DNA of 64,000 bases from Bradyrhizobium sp. BR13661 (GCF_029892425.1 NZ_JARXWB010000003.1:310001-374000), one strand, 5' to 3'; positions 1 through 10,109 are shown, numbered from the stretch's first letter. Made by a program: numbers and translations. Notes: generated by a model from the sequence alone, not told the origin.

Positions 1-723
1 TTCGATGCCGGCGGTGACGATGTGCACGCGCGGCGGCGTCGTCGATAATTCGGCGTTGCCTTCGTTGGTGACGGTGCAGGTGGAGCCGGTGTCGGCGACG
101 AGGAAGTTCGCGCCCGAGATAGAGACGTCGGCCGACAGGAACTTGTCGCGCAGCTCGCGCCGAGCGCTGTCGACCATCGCCTCGATGGTCTCGTCGGTGT
201 GCGGCGCGCGATGCAGCTTCTTGAACATCTCGGACACCTGCTCGCGCGTGCGGTGCATCGCCGGCCAGACGATGTGGGAGGGCGTGTCGCCACCAAGCTG
301 GACGATGTGCTCTGCGAGGTCGGTTTCGATGCGCTCGATGCCGGCTTCATCGAGCGCATGCGGCAGCCCGATCTCCTCGCCGAGCATCGACTTCACGCGC
401 GTTACCCGTCGGGCCCCGGCCTGGCGGCACAGCTCGACGACGATGCGCGAGGCATCGCCGGCGGTCGCCGCCCAGTGCACGGTGGCTCCTGACGCGATGG
501 CGTTGCGTTCGAACTCGACCAGGTAGTGGTCCATGTGATCGATGACGTGGCTCTTGATGCGCTTGCCGCGCTCGCGCGCCGCTTCGAACTGCGGGAAGTC
601 GACCAGCGCCGCCGCACGCTTGCGTTCGGCGGTGCCGGTGGTGCGACCGATGGCGACCTTCAGCGTCGGGTCGGCGAGCGCGGCGTCAACGCGGGCCTTG
701 AACGTCATGGGGGCTGTAGGCAT
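1..723 (-). CDS. lutB: LutB-type lactate utilization iron-sulfur protein, 3' end outside window
   Basis: The first 241 codons of a LutB/YkgF-type protein, a cytoplasmic subunit of the LutABC L-lactate oxidation complex. The visible part is the LUD (DUF162) domain, with typical runs such as SHVIDHMDHYL near residue 58 and SGANFLVADTGSTCTVTNEG near the cut end. The ferredoxin-like 4Fe-4S domain expected in the second half of a roughly 470-residue protein lies beyond base 1. The start is the ATG at 723, which follows a GAGGAGAGGTGATCCG stretch overlapping the end of lutA, so the two genes are coupled. It belongs to the run lldP-pntA-pntB-lutA-lutB. Family assignment is firm; exact substrate (L-lactate, or part of another 2-hydroxyacid system) is inferred from the adjacent lactate permease. 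Confidence 0.88.
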   Translation of the reverse strand, partial: MPTAPMTFKARVDAALADPTLKVAIGRTTGTAERKRAAALVDFPQFEAARERGKRIKSHVIDHMDHYLVEFERNAIASGATVHWAATAGDASRIVVELCRQAGARRVTRVKSMLGEEIGLPHALDEAGIERIETDLAEHIVQLGGDTPSHIVWPAMHRTREQVSEMFKKLHRAPHTDETIEAMVDSARRELRDKFLSADVSISGANFLVADTGSTCTVTNEGNAELSTTPPRVHIVTAGIE

Positions 724-727
724 CGGA

Positions 728-1516
728 TCACCTCTCCTCGCCGATGGCGGGCAACTCGGTCATTCCGGCCAGCACCTCGATGGCGTGGAACACACGCACC
801 TTCGACCCGTTGCGGCTCAGCTTGCCGGCCATGTTCATCAGGCAGCCGAGGTCACCGCCGAGCAAAAGCTGCGCGCCGGTGTGTTCGATGGCCGCCGCCT
901 TCTCGCTGACCACCGCGTTGGAGATTGCAGAGTACTTGACGCAGAACGTGCCGCCGAAGCCGCAGCAGACATCGTTGCCTTCCAGTGGCCTCATTTCGAG
1001 ACCGCCGACCGCGCCGAGCAACGCGCGCGGCTGGTCGTGCACACCCAGTTCACGCAGGCCGGAGCAGCTGTCGTGATAGGTCGCCGTGGCCGGCAACGTC
1101 ACGCCAGTCGGCCGGTAGTGCATCACATCGACGAGAAAGCTCATCAGCTCGAAGGTGCGCGCGCCGAGCCGGTGCGCGCGCTCGGCCCAGGCCGGATCGT
1201 CGGCCAGGGCCTCGGGGTAGTGTGCACGCGTCATCCCGACGCAGGAGCCCGAAGGCGCGACCACGTAGTCGTAGGGCTCGAAGAGTTCGATGAAGCGGCG
1301 CGCGAGTGCGGCGGCGTCCTTCGTGTCTCCGCTGTTGAACGCCGGCTGCCCACAACAGGTCTGCTGCATGGGTACCTCGACCTTGCAACCGGCGTCCTGC
1401 AGCAACTTCAGCGCCGCGAATCCCACGCTCGGCCGCATCGCGTCCGCCAGGCAGGTGACGAACAGTGCCACACGAGGCATCGATGACGGGGCCGACGAAA
1501 TCAGGGTATTGCTCAT
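728..1516 (-). CDS. lutA: LutA-type (Fe-S)-binding CCG-domain protein
   Basis: A 262-residue LutA/YkgE-like subunit of the lactate oxidation complex. It carries two cysteine-rich CCG motifs, CCGQPAFNSGD in the N-terminal half and CCGFGGTFCVKY in the C-terminal half, as in heterodisulfide-reductase-like proteins. I start it at the ATG at 1516 (MSNTLISS), preceded by GGAA about ten bases upstream; the family usually starts a few residues before the conserved RVALFVTCLAD. The frame stays open for another 73 codons to 1735, but that extension does not look like part of the family. It is followed by lutB after 4 bases. The 291 bp between it and pntB hold no recognised gene. Confidence 0.88.
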   Translation of the reverse strand: MSNTLISSAPSSMPRVALFVTCLADAMRPSVGFAALKLLQDAGCKVEVPMQQTCCGQPAFNSGDTKDAAALARRFIELFEPYDYVVAPSGSCVGMTRAHYPEALADDPAWAERAHRLGARTFELMSFLVDVMHYRPTGVTLPATATYHDSCSGLRELGVHDQPRALLGAVGGLEMRPLEGNDVCCGFGGTFCVKYSAISNAVVSEKAAAIEHTGAQLLLGGDLGCLMNMAGKLSRNGSKVRVFHAIEVLAGMTELPAIGEER

Positions 1517-1807
1517 GGGCACATTTCCGTTCGAGCTATGCTGATCCACCGCTTCGACCATCTCCTGGACGATCTTCGTCGCCTTCCGGAAGGCGACGGG
1601 TGTACGACAGTCGTTGGCACCGCGGATGACCGCCACATCGGCCGGGCCGGTTTCGCCGTCGAAGTCCTCCGGCGCTGCAGCGTCAGCGCGGCATCGTCGC
1701 CTTGACGCAACGCGCTGCCGCGCCGGATGATCCACGGATCGGTCCGGGGGCGGCGACCGCGTGCGTGCGAGCGCTCTCGGCTTTGTCGTGTCAAAGTACC
1801 CTCCGGC

Positions 1808-3223
1808 TCAGCCCATCAGGGCCGCCAACACCTCGTCGAGCATCTTCTTCGCATCGCCGAAGAGCATGCGGTTGTTCTCTTTGTAGAACAGCGGGTTGTC
1901 GATGCCCGCGTAGCCTGAAGCCATGCTGCGCTTCATCACGATGGAGGTCTTGGCCTTCCACACCTCGAGCACAGGCATGCCGGCGATGGGGCTTGCGGGA
2001 TCTTCCGCGGCCGGGTTCACGATGTCGTTGGCACCGATGACCATGGAGACGTCGGTGCTCGGAAAGTCCTCGTTGATCTCGTCCATCTCCAGCACGATGT
2101 CGTATGGCACCTTGGCCTCGGCCAGCAGCACGTTCATGTGGCCTGGCATGCGGCCGGCCACCGGGTGGATGCCGAAGCGCACGTTGACGCCCTTCCCGCG
2201 CAGGATGTTGGTGATCTCGCAGACCATGTGCTGGGCCTGCGCCACCGCCATGCCGTAGCCGGGCACGATGATCACGTTCTTCGCCTCGCGCAGCAACTCG
2301 GCGGTTTCCACCGCGCTCACCGGCGACACCTCACCTTCCGGCTGGGCCGCACCCGAACCCGCGCCCTTGGCCGCCGGCGCGCCGCCGCCGAAACCGCCGG
2401 CGATGACGCTGATGAAGTTGCGGTTCATCGCCCGGCACATGATGTACGACAGGATGGCGCCGGAGGAGCCGACCAGCGCGCCGACGACGATCAGCAGGTC
2501 GTTGCTGAGCATGAAGCCGGTGGCCGCCGCGGCCCAGCCCGAGTAGCTGTTGAGCATCGACACCACCACCGGCATGTCGGCGCCGCCGATGGCCATCACC
2601 ATGTGAATGCCGAACAGCAGGGCGATCACGGTCATCACCAGCAGCGGCGTCATGCCGGCCTGGATGTCGTGCGCCTGCAGGAAGGCGCGGCCGAACCAGA
2701 TCACCACCAGCAGGCCGGCCAGGTTGAGCAGGTGCCGTCCGGGCAGCAGCAGCGGCTTGCCGCCGATGTTGCCCGAGAGCTTGCCGAACGCGATGAGCGA
2801 ACCCGAGAACGTGACGGCGCCGATGAGGATGCCGACGTAGATCTCCACCTCGTGGATGGCCTTCTCGGCCTCGGTCGGGAACACCGTGGAGGTGTCCACG
2901 TAGCTGGCGAAGCCCACCAGGCAGGCGGCCAGGCCCACCAGGCTGTGCATCAGCGCCACCAACTCGGGCATCTGCGTCATCTGTACCTTCTTCGCCGCGA
3001 AGAGGCCGATGGCCGCGCCGACGACGAGAGCGCCGATGATCCAGGCAATGCCGGCCGGCGTGACACGCGGGCCGAACACGGTGGCCAGCACCGCGACGGT
3101 CATGCCGATGATGCCGAAGAGGTTGCCGCGGCGTGCGGTCTCGGGGCTCGCGAGACCGCCCAGGCTGAGGATGAAGAGGATGGTGGCGCCCATATAGGAG
3201 ACGGTGGCCAGGCTTGCGGTCAT
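1808..3223 (-). CDS. pntB: NAD(P) transhydrogenase subunit beta
   Basis: A 471-residue beta subunit of the proton-translocating nicotinamide nucleotide transhydrogenase of the inner membrane, which drives hydride transfer from NADH to NADP+ with the proton gradient. About the first 270 residues are a chain of hydrophobic helices (domain II). The last 180 form the NADP-binding domain III, with [11 protein letters not shown] and [17 protein letters not shown] visible. Length matches the E. coli protein. It starts 13 bases after the pntA stop, so both subunits are co-translated. Sitting between a lactate permease and lactate oxidation genes, it probably supplies NADPH, for example for the PhaB step encoded 7 kb away; that link is inference. 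Confidence 0.96.
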   Translation of the reverse strand: MTASLATVSYMGATILFILSLGGLASPETARRGNLFGIIGMTVAVLATVFGPRVTPAGIAWIIGALVVGAAIGLFAAKKVQMTQMPELVALMHSLVGLAACLVGFASYVDTSTVFPTEAEKAIHEVEIYVGILIGAVTFSGSLIAFGKLSGNIGGKPLLLPGRHLLNLAGLLVVIWFGRAFLQAHDIQAGMTPLLVMTVIALLFGIHMVMAIGGADMPVVVSMLNSYSGWAAAATGFMLSNDLLIVVGALVGSSGAILSYIMCRAMNRNFISVIAGGFGGGAPAAKGAGSGAAQPEGEVSPVSAVETAELLREAKNVIIVPGYGMAVAQAQHMVCEITNILRGKGVNVRFGIHPVAGRMPGHMNVLLAEAKVPYDIVLEMDEINEDFPSTDVSMVIGANDIVNPAAEDPASPIAGMPVLEVWKAKTSIVMKRSMASGYAGIDNPLFYKENNRMLFGDAKKMLDEVLAALMG

Positions 3224-3236
3224 TGTCGCCTCCCGA

Positions 3237-4826
3237 TCACTTGCGGAACATCGCCAGCATGCGACGCGTGACCGCGAAGCCGCCGAACATGTTCACGGCC
3301 GTGAGCGCCAGCGCGAACACGGCCAGGCCCAGGATCAGCGCATTCGGCCGGTCCATCGCACCGCTGGCGAGCGGCGGCGCAACCTGCACCAGCGCGCCGA
3401 TGGCGATGATCGACGAGATGGCGTTGGTCACGCTCATCAGCGGCGTGTGCAGCGAAGGCGTGACGTTCCAGACCACCATGTAGCCGACGAAGCAGGCCAG
3501 TACGAACACGGTGAAGTGCGAGAGGAAGCTGGCCGGCGCGTACAGTCCCACCAGCCCGAAGGCCAGAGCGCCGATACCGAACACCGTGGCCAGCGACTTG
3601 CCCGACATCGGCTCGCCGGCGCCATGGCCATGTCCCTTGGGTACGGCGGCCGGCGCCGCAGCCGACTTGGGCTTGGGCGCCACAGCCGGGAGTTTGGGCA
3701 GCGGTGGCGGCCAGGTGATGTTGCCCTCCTTGATGACGGTCAGGCCGCGGATGGCGTCGTCGTCCATGTTGACGTCGATGACGCCGTCCTTGGTCTTGCA
3801 CAGGTCCTCGGTCAGGCGCAGCAGGTTGGTCGAATACAGCGTCGACGACTGCCTGGCCATCCGGCTGACCAGATCGGTGTAGCCGATGATCGTCACGCCG
3901 TGCCGCACCACGGCCTCGCCGGGAACCGTCAGCTCGCAGTTGCCGCCCTGCTCGGCGGCCATGTCGACGATGACGCTGCCCGGCTTCATGCTCCGCACCA
4001 TCTCGGCGGTGATGAGTCTCGGCGCCGGCTTGCCGGGAATCAGCGCGGTGGTGATGATGATGTCGGCGTCCTTCGCCTGCTTGGCGTACATCGCGCGCTG
4101 GGCCTGCTGGAAGCCCTCGCTCATCACCTTGGCGTAGCCGCCGCCACCGGAGCCTTCTTCCTCGTAGTCGACTTTGACGAACTCGCCGCCCAGCGACACC
4201 ACCTGGTCGGCGACCTCGGCGCGCGTGTCGTTGGCGCGCACGATCGCGCTCAGGCTAGACGCTGTCCCGATCGCCGCCAGACCAGCTACGCCGACACCGG
4301 CGATGAACACCTTGGCCGGCGGGATCTTGCCGGCGGCGGTGACCTGGCCGTTGAACACGCGGCCGAAGGCGCTGGCCGCCTCGATCACTGCGCGGTAGCC
4401 GCTGACACCGGCCATCGAGGTGAGTGCGTCCATCTTCTGCGCGCGCGAGAGTTGCCGCGGCAGGGAGTCGATGGCCAGCACCGTCGCCTTCCTCGCCGTG
4501 AGCGCCTCCATCAGCTCGGGGTTCTGTGCCGGCCAGACGAAGCCGATCAGCATCGCACCCTCGCGCAGCAAGGCCGCTTCGTCGAGCGTGGGCGGGCGCA
4601 CCTTGAAGACGATGTCGGACTTCGCCCACAACTCGGCGGCCGTGGGCACCACCTCGGCACCAGCGGTACGGTAGGTGTCGTCGGGAAAGTTCGACGCGTC
4701 GCCCGCGCCGCTCTGCACCGCCACTCGGAAGCCGAGCTTGACGAGCTTTTCCACCACGTCGGGCACGGTGGCGACGCGCTTTTCGCCGGCCGCCGTTTCC
4801 TTCGGTACTCCCACAACCAAACCCAT
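3237..4826 (-). CDS. pntA: NAD(P) transhydrogenase subunit alpha (single-chain form)
   Basis: A 529-residue alpha subunit. The N-terminal 380 residues are the alanine dehydrogenase/PNT fold that binds NAD(H), starting [14 protein letters not shown] and containing [17 protein letters not shown] as the Rossmann glycine loop. An Ala/Pro/Lys linker around residues 385-420 joins it to about four membrane helices near the C terminus. This is the fused arrangement of E. coli PntA rather than the split PntAA/PntAB of many alphaproteobacteria, which fits the betaproteobacterial look of the region. The ATG at 4826 follows GAGGAGTCGAGTTC. lldP ends 38 bases upstream. Confidence 0.96.
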   Translation of the reverse strand: MGLVVGVPKETAAGEKRVATVPDVVEKLVKLGFRVAVQSGAGDASNFPDDTYRTAGAEVVPTAAELWAKSDIVFKVRPPTLDEAALLREGAMLIGFVWPAQNPELMEALTARKATVLAIDSLPRQLSRAQKMDALTSMAGVSGYRAVIEAASAFGRVFNGQVTAAGKIPPAKVFIAGVGVAGLAAIGTASSLSAIVRANDTRAEVADQVVSLGGEFVKVDYEEEGSGGGGYAKVMSEGFQQAQRAMYAKQAKDADIIITTALIPGKPAPRLITAEMVRSMKPGSVIVDMAAEQGGNCELTVPGEAVVRHGVTIIGYTDLVSRMARQSSTLYSTNLLRLTEDLCKTKDGVIDVNMDDDAIRGLTVIKEGNITWPPPLPKLPAVAPKPKSAAAPAAVPKGHGHGAGEPMSGKSLATVFGIGALAFGLVGLYAPASFLSHFTVFVLACFVGYMVVWNVTPSLHTPLMSVTNAISSIIAIGALVQVAPPLASGAMDRPNALILGLAVFALALTAVNMFGGFAVTRRMLAMFRK

Positions 4827-4864
4827 GAACTCGACTCCTCGGGTGTCTCAGTGGAGCGTGAGCC

Positions 4865-6562
4865 TCAGTAGACGAGCTTGGTGAACGGCCGCACGTAGGC
4901 CATCAGCGTCACGAGGCCGCCGACGAGCACGGCCAACGCGATGGAGTGGAAGAACACGTAGCGCAGGATGTCGCCCTCGTGGTTGAACCAACGCGTGGCG
5001 GTGCTCGCGACGACGATCGACTGCGCATCGATCATCTTGCCCATCACGCCGCCGGAGCTGTTGGCAGCCGCCATCAGCACCGGGTCGAGGCCGAGCTGCT
5101 GCGCGGTGATCTTCTGCAGGCCTCCGAACAGCACGTTCGACGCGGTATCGGAACCGGTGATTGCCACCCCCAGCCAGCCCAGAAGCGTGCCGAACATCGG
5201 ATAGAGCGGCCCGGTCAGCGCGAACGCCAGGCCGAGCGTCGCGTCGAGTCCGGAGTAACGCGTCAGGTAGCCGAGCGCCAGCATCAACACGATGGTCAGC
5301 AGCGAATAGCGCACGCGGTAGATCGTGCGCAAGTAGATGCGAACCAGATCGGGTAGCGAGTACTTCATCAACAGGCCGGCAATGACGGCAGCCAGCAGGA
5401 TGCCCGAGCCGGTGGCCGACAGATAGTTGAAGTTGTAGATCGCCGCCTCCTTGTGCGGCGTGGACACGACCGGCGGCACCTTCTCGATCACGTTGTGCAG
5501 ACCGTCGAAGGGGATCTTCATCACCGAGATGCCGTCTAGCGCCGTCTTGAAGGCAGGGATGCCCCAGACGAAGACGAACACCGACAGGATCGCCCACGGC
5601 ATCCAGGCCAGCAAGACGGCGCGCCTGTCCTGCTTGGCGAAGATCGCGGCGCCGGCGTCGGCTTCGTGGCCGTGCGGCTTCTCGCTTTGGAGGTCGACCT
5701 CGCCCGAGTCCGCCTCGTGCCCTTTCAGCGTGGTCGAGGTCCAGATATTCCTCGGCTTCCAGAGCTTGAGGAACAGAACCAGAGAAACCAGCGACACGAT
5801 GGCGGCGACGACATCGACCAGCCACGGGCCGTGGAAATTCGAGACCAGGAACTGCGTGACGGCGAACGACAAGCCCGTCACGAGGATCGCCGGCCAGATC
5901 TCCAGCATGGCCTTCCATCCGGCAAAGGCCCAGATCAGCCAGAACGGCACCAGCAGCGAGAAGAACGGGAGCTGGCGGCCGATCATTCCGGACAGTTGCA
6001 GCAGGTCCAGCCCGGTCACGGCGGACAAGGCGATGACCGGCGTGCCCAGGGCGCCGTACGCCACCGGCGCGGTATTGGCGATCAGAGACAGGCCGGAGGC
6101 CGCCAGCGGCTTGAACCCCAAGCCGATCAGCATCGCGGCGGTGACGGCCACCGGCGTGCCGAAACCCGCTGCGCCCTCGAAGAATGCACCCAACGCGAAC
6201 GCGATCAACAGCAGTTGCAGTCGCCGGTCGTCGGTGATGTTCATCATGCTGTCCTGCAGCGCTTTGAACGAGCCGTTCTCCTCGGTCAGCTGGTGCAGGA
6301 AGATGATGTTCAGCACGATCCAGCCGATCGGCAGCAGCCCGAACGCCATGCCGTAACCGGCGGCCAGCCCGGCCACCCGCGCGGGCATTCCGAACACGAA
6401 GATCGAGATCAGCAACGCCGAAATCAGGCCCAATGCCGCAGCGTAGTGCGCCCTCATGTGCCAGAAGCCCAGCAGGGCCATCATGACGATCACGGGGATC
6501 GACGCGACCAGGCACGACAGGACGATGTTGTTGAAGGGGTCGTAGTTTTGCTGCCAGATCAT
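4865..6562 (-). CDS. lldP: L-lactate permease (LctP family)
   Basis: A 565-residue polytopic inner-membrane protein of the LctP family, which imports lactate (and often glycolate) with protons. Typical features are the N-terminal MIWQQNYDPFNNI, GAFFEGAAGFGTPVAVTAA and, near the C terminus, TGSDTASNVLFGGLQK. About a dozen hydrophobic segments are visible, with a hydrophilic loop rich in Glu, Asp and His around residues 275-315. The ATG at 6562 follows GAGGAGACGCGG. It is first in the lactate unit, downstream of a promoter with a palindromic operator near 6815. Lactate is the expected substrate; glycolate transport is possible and would fit the glycolate genes at the other end of the window. 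Confidence 0.95.
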   Translation of the reverse strand: MIWQQNYDPFNNIVLSCLVASIPVIVMMALLGFWHMRAHYAAALGLISALLISIFVFGMPARVAGLAAGYGMAFGLLPIGWIVLNIIFLHQLTEENGSFKALQDSMMNITDDRRLQLLLIAFALGAFFEGAAGFGTPVAVTAAMLIGLGFKPLAASGLSLIANTAPVAYGALGTPVIALSAVTGLDLLQLSGMIGRQLPFFSLLVPFWLIWAFAGWKAMLEIWPAILVTGLSFAVTQFLVSNFHGPWLVDVVAAIVSLVSLVLFLKLWKPRNIWTSTTLKGHEADSGEVDLQSEKPHGHEADAGAAIFAKQDRRAVLLAWMPWAILSVFVFVWGIPAFKTALDGISVMKIPFDGLHNVIEKVPPVVSTPHKEAAIYNFNYLSATGSGILLAAVIAGLLMKYSLPDLVRIYLRTIYRVRYSLLTIVLMLALGYLTRYSGLDATLGLAFALTGPLYPMFGTLLGWLGVAITGSDTASNVLFGGLQKITAQQLGLDPVLMAAANSSGGVMGKMIDAQSIVVASTATRWFNHEGDILRYVFFHSIALAVLVGGLVTLMAYVRPFTKLVY

Positions 6563-6800
6563 CCGCGTCTCCTCAGTCGTGGTTGTCGAACAATCGCATC
6601 GCCGTCACGCCGATCCGGGCCTGGCGGCCCAAATCGTCAATGGATCAGCGCTCTGCCAGAGGCACTTCGACTGGCGTTGTTGAATCGGTCATCCATTCTT
6701 TTCTCCGGGCGCTGCGGACACGTTGGCGAGACCCTCGCTGATTTCGCGCCACCGGTCGCTCGGTGACACGCGCGGTGCCGCTTTGGACTTCTGCGATGGT
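6563..6800 (-). other. lldP leader region with a possible 15-codon leader ORF
   Basis: Untranslated leader between the putative lldP promoter and its start codon. It holds a short minus-strand frame at 6645-6692 encoding MTDSTTPVEVPLAER, with CGGAG eleven bases before its ATG. After its TGA the same frame runs another 22 sense codons to a TGA just before lldP. I cannot tell a regulatory leader peptide from chance or from the remnant of a lost small gene. The rest of the 441 bp between lldP and cydB holds the promoter described separately, and I see nothing else in it. Confidence 0.3.
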
Positions 6801-6862
6801 TGGTCCGGTTGGTAAGACCGGCTTGACCACTCAATTTTTAACGTTTGTCACTGCCTTGTCAA
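6801..6862 (-). promoter_or_regulatory. Putative lldP promoter with FCD-type operator
   Basis: Read on the minus strand, a perfect TTGACA (6862-6857) and an AT-rich TAAAAA (6840-6835) are 16 bases apart, giving a predicted start near 6828. Centred on 6815 is a nested palindrome: outer TGGT (6801-6804) with ACCA (6826-6829), inner TGGT (6810-6813) with ACCG (6817-6820). TGGTnnnACC is the known recognition pattern of PdhR/LldR-type GntR regulators. The site overlaps the predicted transcription start, as expected for a repressor. The PdhR-like protein encoded at 24861-25643 is the only such regulator in the window. Binding is inference. Confidence 0.5.
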
Positions 6863-7003
6863 TCCGGATCCGCTGTCACTGGAACGCAAGCCGCCGCGCG
6901 TGGCTGCTCCGCTGGGTGAGCCTCCGCTCATGCAGCTGCGCACGCCTTCCCGCGCGCCCCCGTTCGCAGGCGTTTGCACGCGCGCAGTCGCCTCTCGTCC
7001 GGC

Positions 7004-8008
7004 TCACGCGTACTTCAACTCCCCTATCTTGCCCCGAAACACCCGATACGAAAAAACCGTGTAGCCCGTGATCGCCGGCACCGAGATGCACACGCCGATC
7101 AGGATCACCTTCAGCGCTGCCGGGCTGCTGGCGGCCTGCCAGATCGTCATCCGGTCGATCACGACGAACGGGTAGATGCTGTAGGCCAGGCCGAGGAAGC
7201 TGAGCACGAACACCACGATCAGCAGCGCGAGCGGCAGCCAGCAGAGCGGCCCGCGCACCACGCTGGAGGCGAGCACGCTGCGCAGCGCGAGCAGCGTCAC
7301 CCCGGTCATCAGCGGGATCGCCATCAGCGCGATGATCTCGGGCAGCGCGAACCAGCGCCCGCGCACGGTTTCGCTGATCCAGGGCGTGGCCATCGAGATC
7401 AGCACCAGCCCGCCGACCATTGGCGCCCAGGCGATCCGGGCCCAGCCGATCGCCCGTTCCTGCAGCTCGCCTTCGGTCTTCATGATCAGCCAGGCCGCGC
7501 CCATCAGCACATAGGCCATCGGCAGCGCGATCGCGATCGCGGCGGCGAAAACCGGGTAGTTCCAGCCGCTGCCGAAGCCGCTGACATAGCGACCCAGCAT
7601 CCAGCCCTGCGACACCGACGCGAGCAGCGAGCCGGTGAAGAACAGGCGATCCCAGGTCTGCTTGTGCGTGTCCTTGGCTTTGACGCGAAAGTCGAACGCG
7701 ACGCCGCGCAAGGTCAGGCCGATCAGCATCAGCGCGACCGGCAGGTAGAGCTCGCCCAAGACCAGGCCGTGGGCCTTCGGGAACGCGACCAGCAGGATGC
7801 CCACGCCGAGCACCAGCCAGGTCTCGTTGGCGTCCCAGAACGGGCCGATCGAGGCGACCATCACGTCCTTCTCGGCGTCGGTGGCCCGGTGCATCAGCAT
7901 GCCCACGCCGAGGTCGTAGCCGTCGCTGATCCCGTAGACCAACATCGAGAGGCCCATCAGCGCCATGAAGATAATGGGTAGCGCGGTGTCGAAGCTCATG
8001 AAATTCAT
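7004..8008 (-). CDS. cydB: Cytochrome bd-type ubiquinol oxidase subunit II
   Basis: A 334-residue subunit II (CydB/CioB) of a cytochrome bd oxidase in the inner membrane, which passes electrons from ubiquinol to oxygen without pumping protons. It starts with a family-typical hydrophobic segment and GISDGYDLGVGML, followed by WDANETWLVLG near residue 58, and has eight or more hydrophobic helices. Its ATG overlaps the cydA stop by four bases (ATGA), so the subunits are coupled. No CydX-like small ORF was recognised downstream. It is the last gene of the ndh-pha-cyd run. Confidence 0.95.
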   Translation of the reverse strand: MNFMSFDTALPIIFMALMGLSMLVYGISDGYDLGVGMLMHRATDAEKDVMVASIGPFWDANETWLVLGVGILLVAFPKAHGLVLGELYLPVALMLIGLTLRGVAFDFRVKAKDTHKQTWDRLFFTGSLLASVSQGWMLGRYVSGFGSGWNYPVFAAAIAIALPMAYVLMGAAWLIMKTEGELQERAIGWARIAWAPMVGGLVLISMATPWISETVRGRWFALPEIIALMAIPLMTGVTLLALRSVLASSVVRGPLCWLPLALLIVVFVLSFLGLAYSIYPFVVIDRMTIWQAASSPAALKVILIGVCISVPAITGYTVFSYRVFRGKIGELKYA

Positions 8009-9396
8009 GCGACACCTCCGGCAGTCACGACCGGCGTCGCCGTCTGCTCCCTAGCCTCGGCGGCCAGCACCTCCTCGGGCTTCTCGGCCATGTACTTCAG
8101 CACGGTCACATAGGCGATGATCAACGCGAGGTAGAGCAGGATGTACAGCGCCAGGGTCAGCCCGATCATCGACGCCGGCACCTTCGACACCACATCGGCG
8201 GTGCGCAGCAAGCCGTAGACGATGAACGGCTGGCGACCGATTTCGGTCACGTACCAGCCCGCAACCGTCGCGACCCAGCCCGAGAACGTCATGCCCGCGA
8301 ACAGCCACAGCAGCGCGCGCGGCAGCGCGTCGGAGCGCCACTGCGCGCGCCGATACAGCCACCAGCCGAGCCAGCTGGTCGCCAGCATCAGCACGCCGAT
8401 GCCGACCATCGCGCGAAACGCGAAGAACAGCGGCAGCGGCGGCGGGTGTGAGTCGCGAAACTCGCTCATGCCCTTGATCTCGCCGTCCGGCTCGTGGGTG
8501 AGGATCAGGCTCGCGAGCTTCGGAATCTTGATCTCGAAGTGGTTGCTGCGCGTTTCCTGGTCGGGGACCGCGAATAGCAGCAGCGGCGCGCCGCGCTCGG
8601 TCTCCCACACACCTTCCATCGCGGCGATCTTCGCCGGCTGGTGTTCGAGCGTGTTCAGGCCGTGCTGGTCGCCGACAAAGATCTGCACCGGAATCACGAA
8701 CGCGGCGAGCGTCAGCCCGACGCGCAGCACGCGCGGCGCCGAACGCTGGCCGACGCCGCGCAGCAGCTGCCAGGCCGACAGCCCCGCAATCAGGAACGCG
8801 CAGGTCAGTACCGAGGCCAGCACCATGTGCGTCAAGCGGAACGGGAACGATGGGTTGAAGATCACCTCGACCCAGCTCTTCACGTGGTAGACGCCGTCGA
8901 CGATCTCGTAGCCGGCGGGCGTCTGCATCCACGAGTTCAGCGCCAGGATCCAGAACGCGCTCAGCGTGGTGCCGAACGCCACGAGCGCGGTCGCCATCAG
9001 ATGCACGCGTTCGCTGACCCTGCCGTGACCAAACAGCATGATGCCGAGGAAGCCGGCTTCGAGAAAGAATGCCGTCAGCACCTCGAAACCCAGCAGCGGC
9101 CCGGCGACATTGCCGACACGCTCCATGAAGCCCGGCCAGTTGGTGCCGAACTGAAAGCTCATCGTGATGCCGCTGACCACGCCGAGCGCGAAGCTCAGCG
9201 CGAACACCTTGGTCCAGAAGCGGTAGGCGTCAAGCCAGCCGTGCGCCAGCGCCTTGTCGGGACCGTGGCGTGCCTTCAGCCAGCGCAGGCGGAAGAACAG
9301 CAGCAACCAGCCCAGGCCGATGCTGATGGTAGGAAACAGGATGTGGAACGTGATGTTGGCCGCGAACTGCATGCGAGCCAGTAGCAGGGCGTCCAT
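8005..9396 (-). CDS. cydA: Cytochrome bd-type ubiquinol oxidase subunit I, short Q-loop type
   Basis: A 463-residue subunit I carrying the three hemes of the bd oxidase. The heme b595 ligand His18 sits in the N-terminal ITFHILFPTISIG. The hallmark GWYVTEIGRQPFIVYGLLRTADVVS lies near residue 390, with DQHGLNTLEHQPAKIAAMEG in the quinol-binding half. The protein is about 60 residues shorter than E. coli CydA, as in the cyanide-insensitive oxidase (CioA) group with a short Q-loop. It starts 17 bases after the phasin-like gene, so it appears to be transcribed with the PHB genes, giving them a private terminal oxidase. Cyanide insensitivity is inferred only from subgroup resemblance. Confidence 0.95.
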   Translation of the reverse strand: MDALLLARMQFAANITFHILFPTISIGLGWLLLFFRLRWLKARHGPDKALAHGWLDAYRFWTKVFALSFALGVVSGITMSFQFGTNWPGFMERVGNVAGPLLGFEVLTAFFLEAGFLGIMLFGHGRVSERVHLMATALVAFGTTLSAFWILALNSWMQTPAGYEIVDGVYHVKSWVEVIFNPSFPFRLTHMVLASVLTCAFLIAGLSAWQLLRGVGQRSAPRVLRVGLTLAAFVIPVQIFVGDQHGLNTLEHQPAKIAAMEGVWETERGAPLLLFAVPDQETRSNHFEIKIPKLASLILTHEPDGEIKGMSEFRDSHPPPLPLFFAFRAMVGIGVLMLATSWLGWWLYRRAQWRSDALPRALLWLFAGMTFSGWVATVAGWYVTEIGRQPFIVYGLLRTADVVSKVPASMIGLTLALYILLYLALIIAYVTVLKYMAEKPEEVLAAEAREQTATPVVTAGGVA

Positions 9397-9413
9397 CCTC
9401 AGCCTCCTCGTCC

Positions 9414-10109
9414 TCAGCGTTTGCTTGATCGGGCCGCGGCCTCCTTCGCCGGCGCCGCGGCGCCGGGTTCGAGGCCCTCGGACAGGCCGATCAGCACGCC
9501 GCGGGCCAACGCGGTGTGGTGCTCGATCCAGGCGTCGACGCTACGCTGCGCCAGGGCGCGGCCTTCACGCGACGCGGCTTGGGCGCGGCTGGTGAGCTGC
9601 TCTAGCGCGGCTATGGCGCTGGCGCCGGTGGCACTGCCCTTGGCCTTGAACCCCTCGAGCACCGAAGCCCACGGTGCCTGCACTGCCTGCACCGCGTCGA
9701 CAACGGCCCTGTTGACGCTGCTGAACAGGACGTCCTCCATCTTCTCGATGTCGGCGAGGGCCTTCTTCACCTGGGTCTGGCGCAGCTCTGCACCCTGGTC
9801 GACGAACTGCTGCAAGGCGCGGCGGTTGGCTTCGACGGCCTTCACCAGCGCGGCATCCATGCCCTCCACAGCGCGCGTCAACAGCGCCTCGACATCGGTG
9901 CGGCCGAGACCGCTCTTCGCGGCCCCGGCGGACGCCGCGTGCGTCGCTGACTTCAGCACCTCTCGGATGCTCTTGAGCGTGAGTTCGCGGCCCTGCAGCG
10001 CCTGCAGCGTGGCTTGCTGCACGGTCTTGCGCAGCGCCTCACCCTGCTTGGCGGTGGCTTGCGAGAACTGCTGCACCAGGGCGTCGTGGTCGATTCCGTT
10101 CCTGCTCAT
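9414..10109 (-). CDS. Phasin-like helical protein of the PHA operon
   Basis: A 231-residue, Ala-rich, almost cysteine-free protein without signal peptide or membrane helix. It is predicted by eye to be mostly amphipathic alpha-helix, for example ALVQQFSQATAKQGEALRKT at the N terminus and a basic Ala/Lys tail. Helical bundles of this kind coat polyhydroxyalkanoate granules (phasins) or tether regulators to them. Placement directly after phaB (33 bases) supports a granule role, but the sequence is not a textbook PhaP, and other PHA-operon proteins of unknown function look alike. Function is inferred from context. Confidence 0.7.
   Translation of the reverse strand: MSRNGIDHDALVQQFSQATAKQGEALRKTVQQATLQALQGRELTLKSIREVLKSATHAASAGAAKSGLGRTDVEALLTRAVEGMDAALVKAVEANRRALQQFVDQGAELRQTQVKKALADIEKMEDVLFSSVNRAVVDAVQAVQAPWASVLEGFKAKGSATGASAIAALEQLTSRAQAASREGRALAQRSVDAWIEHHTALARGVLIGLSEGLEPGAAAPAKEAAARSSKR

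Noticed and set aside
1517..1735. 73-codon in-frame N-terminal extension of lutA
   Set aside because: LutA proteins start just before RVALFVTC; the extension has no family resemblance and an internal ATG with a suitable upstream sequence fits the usual length.
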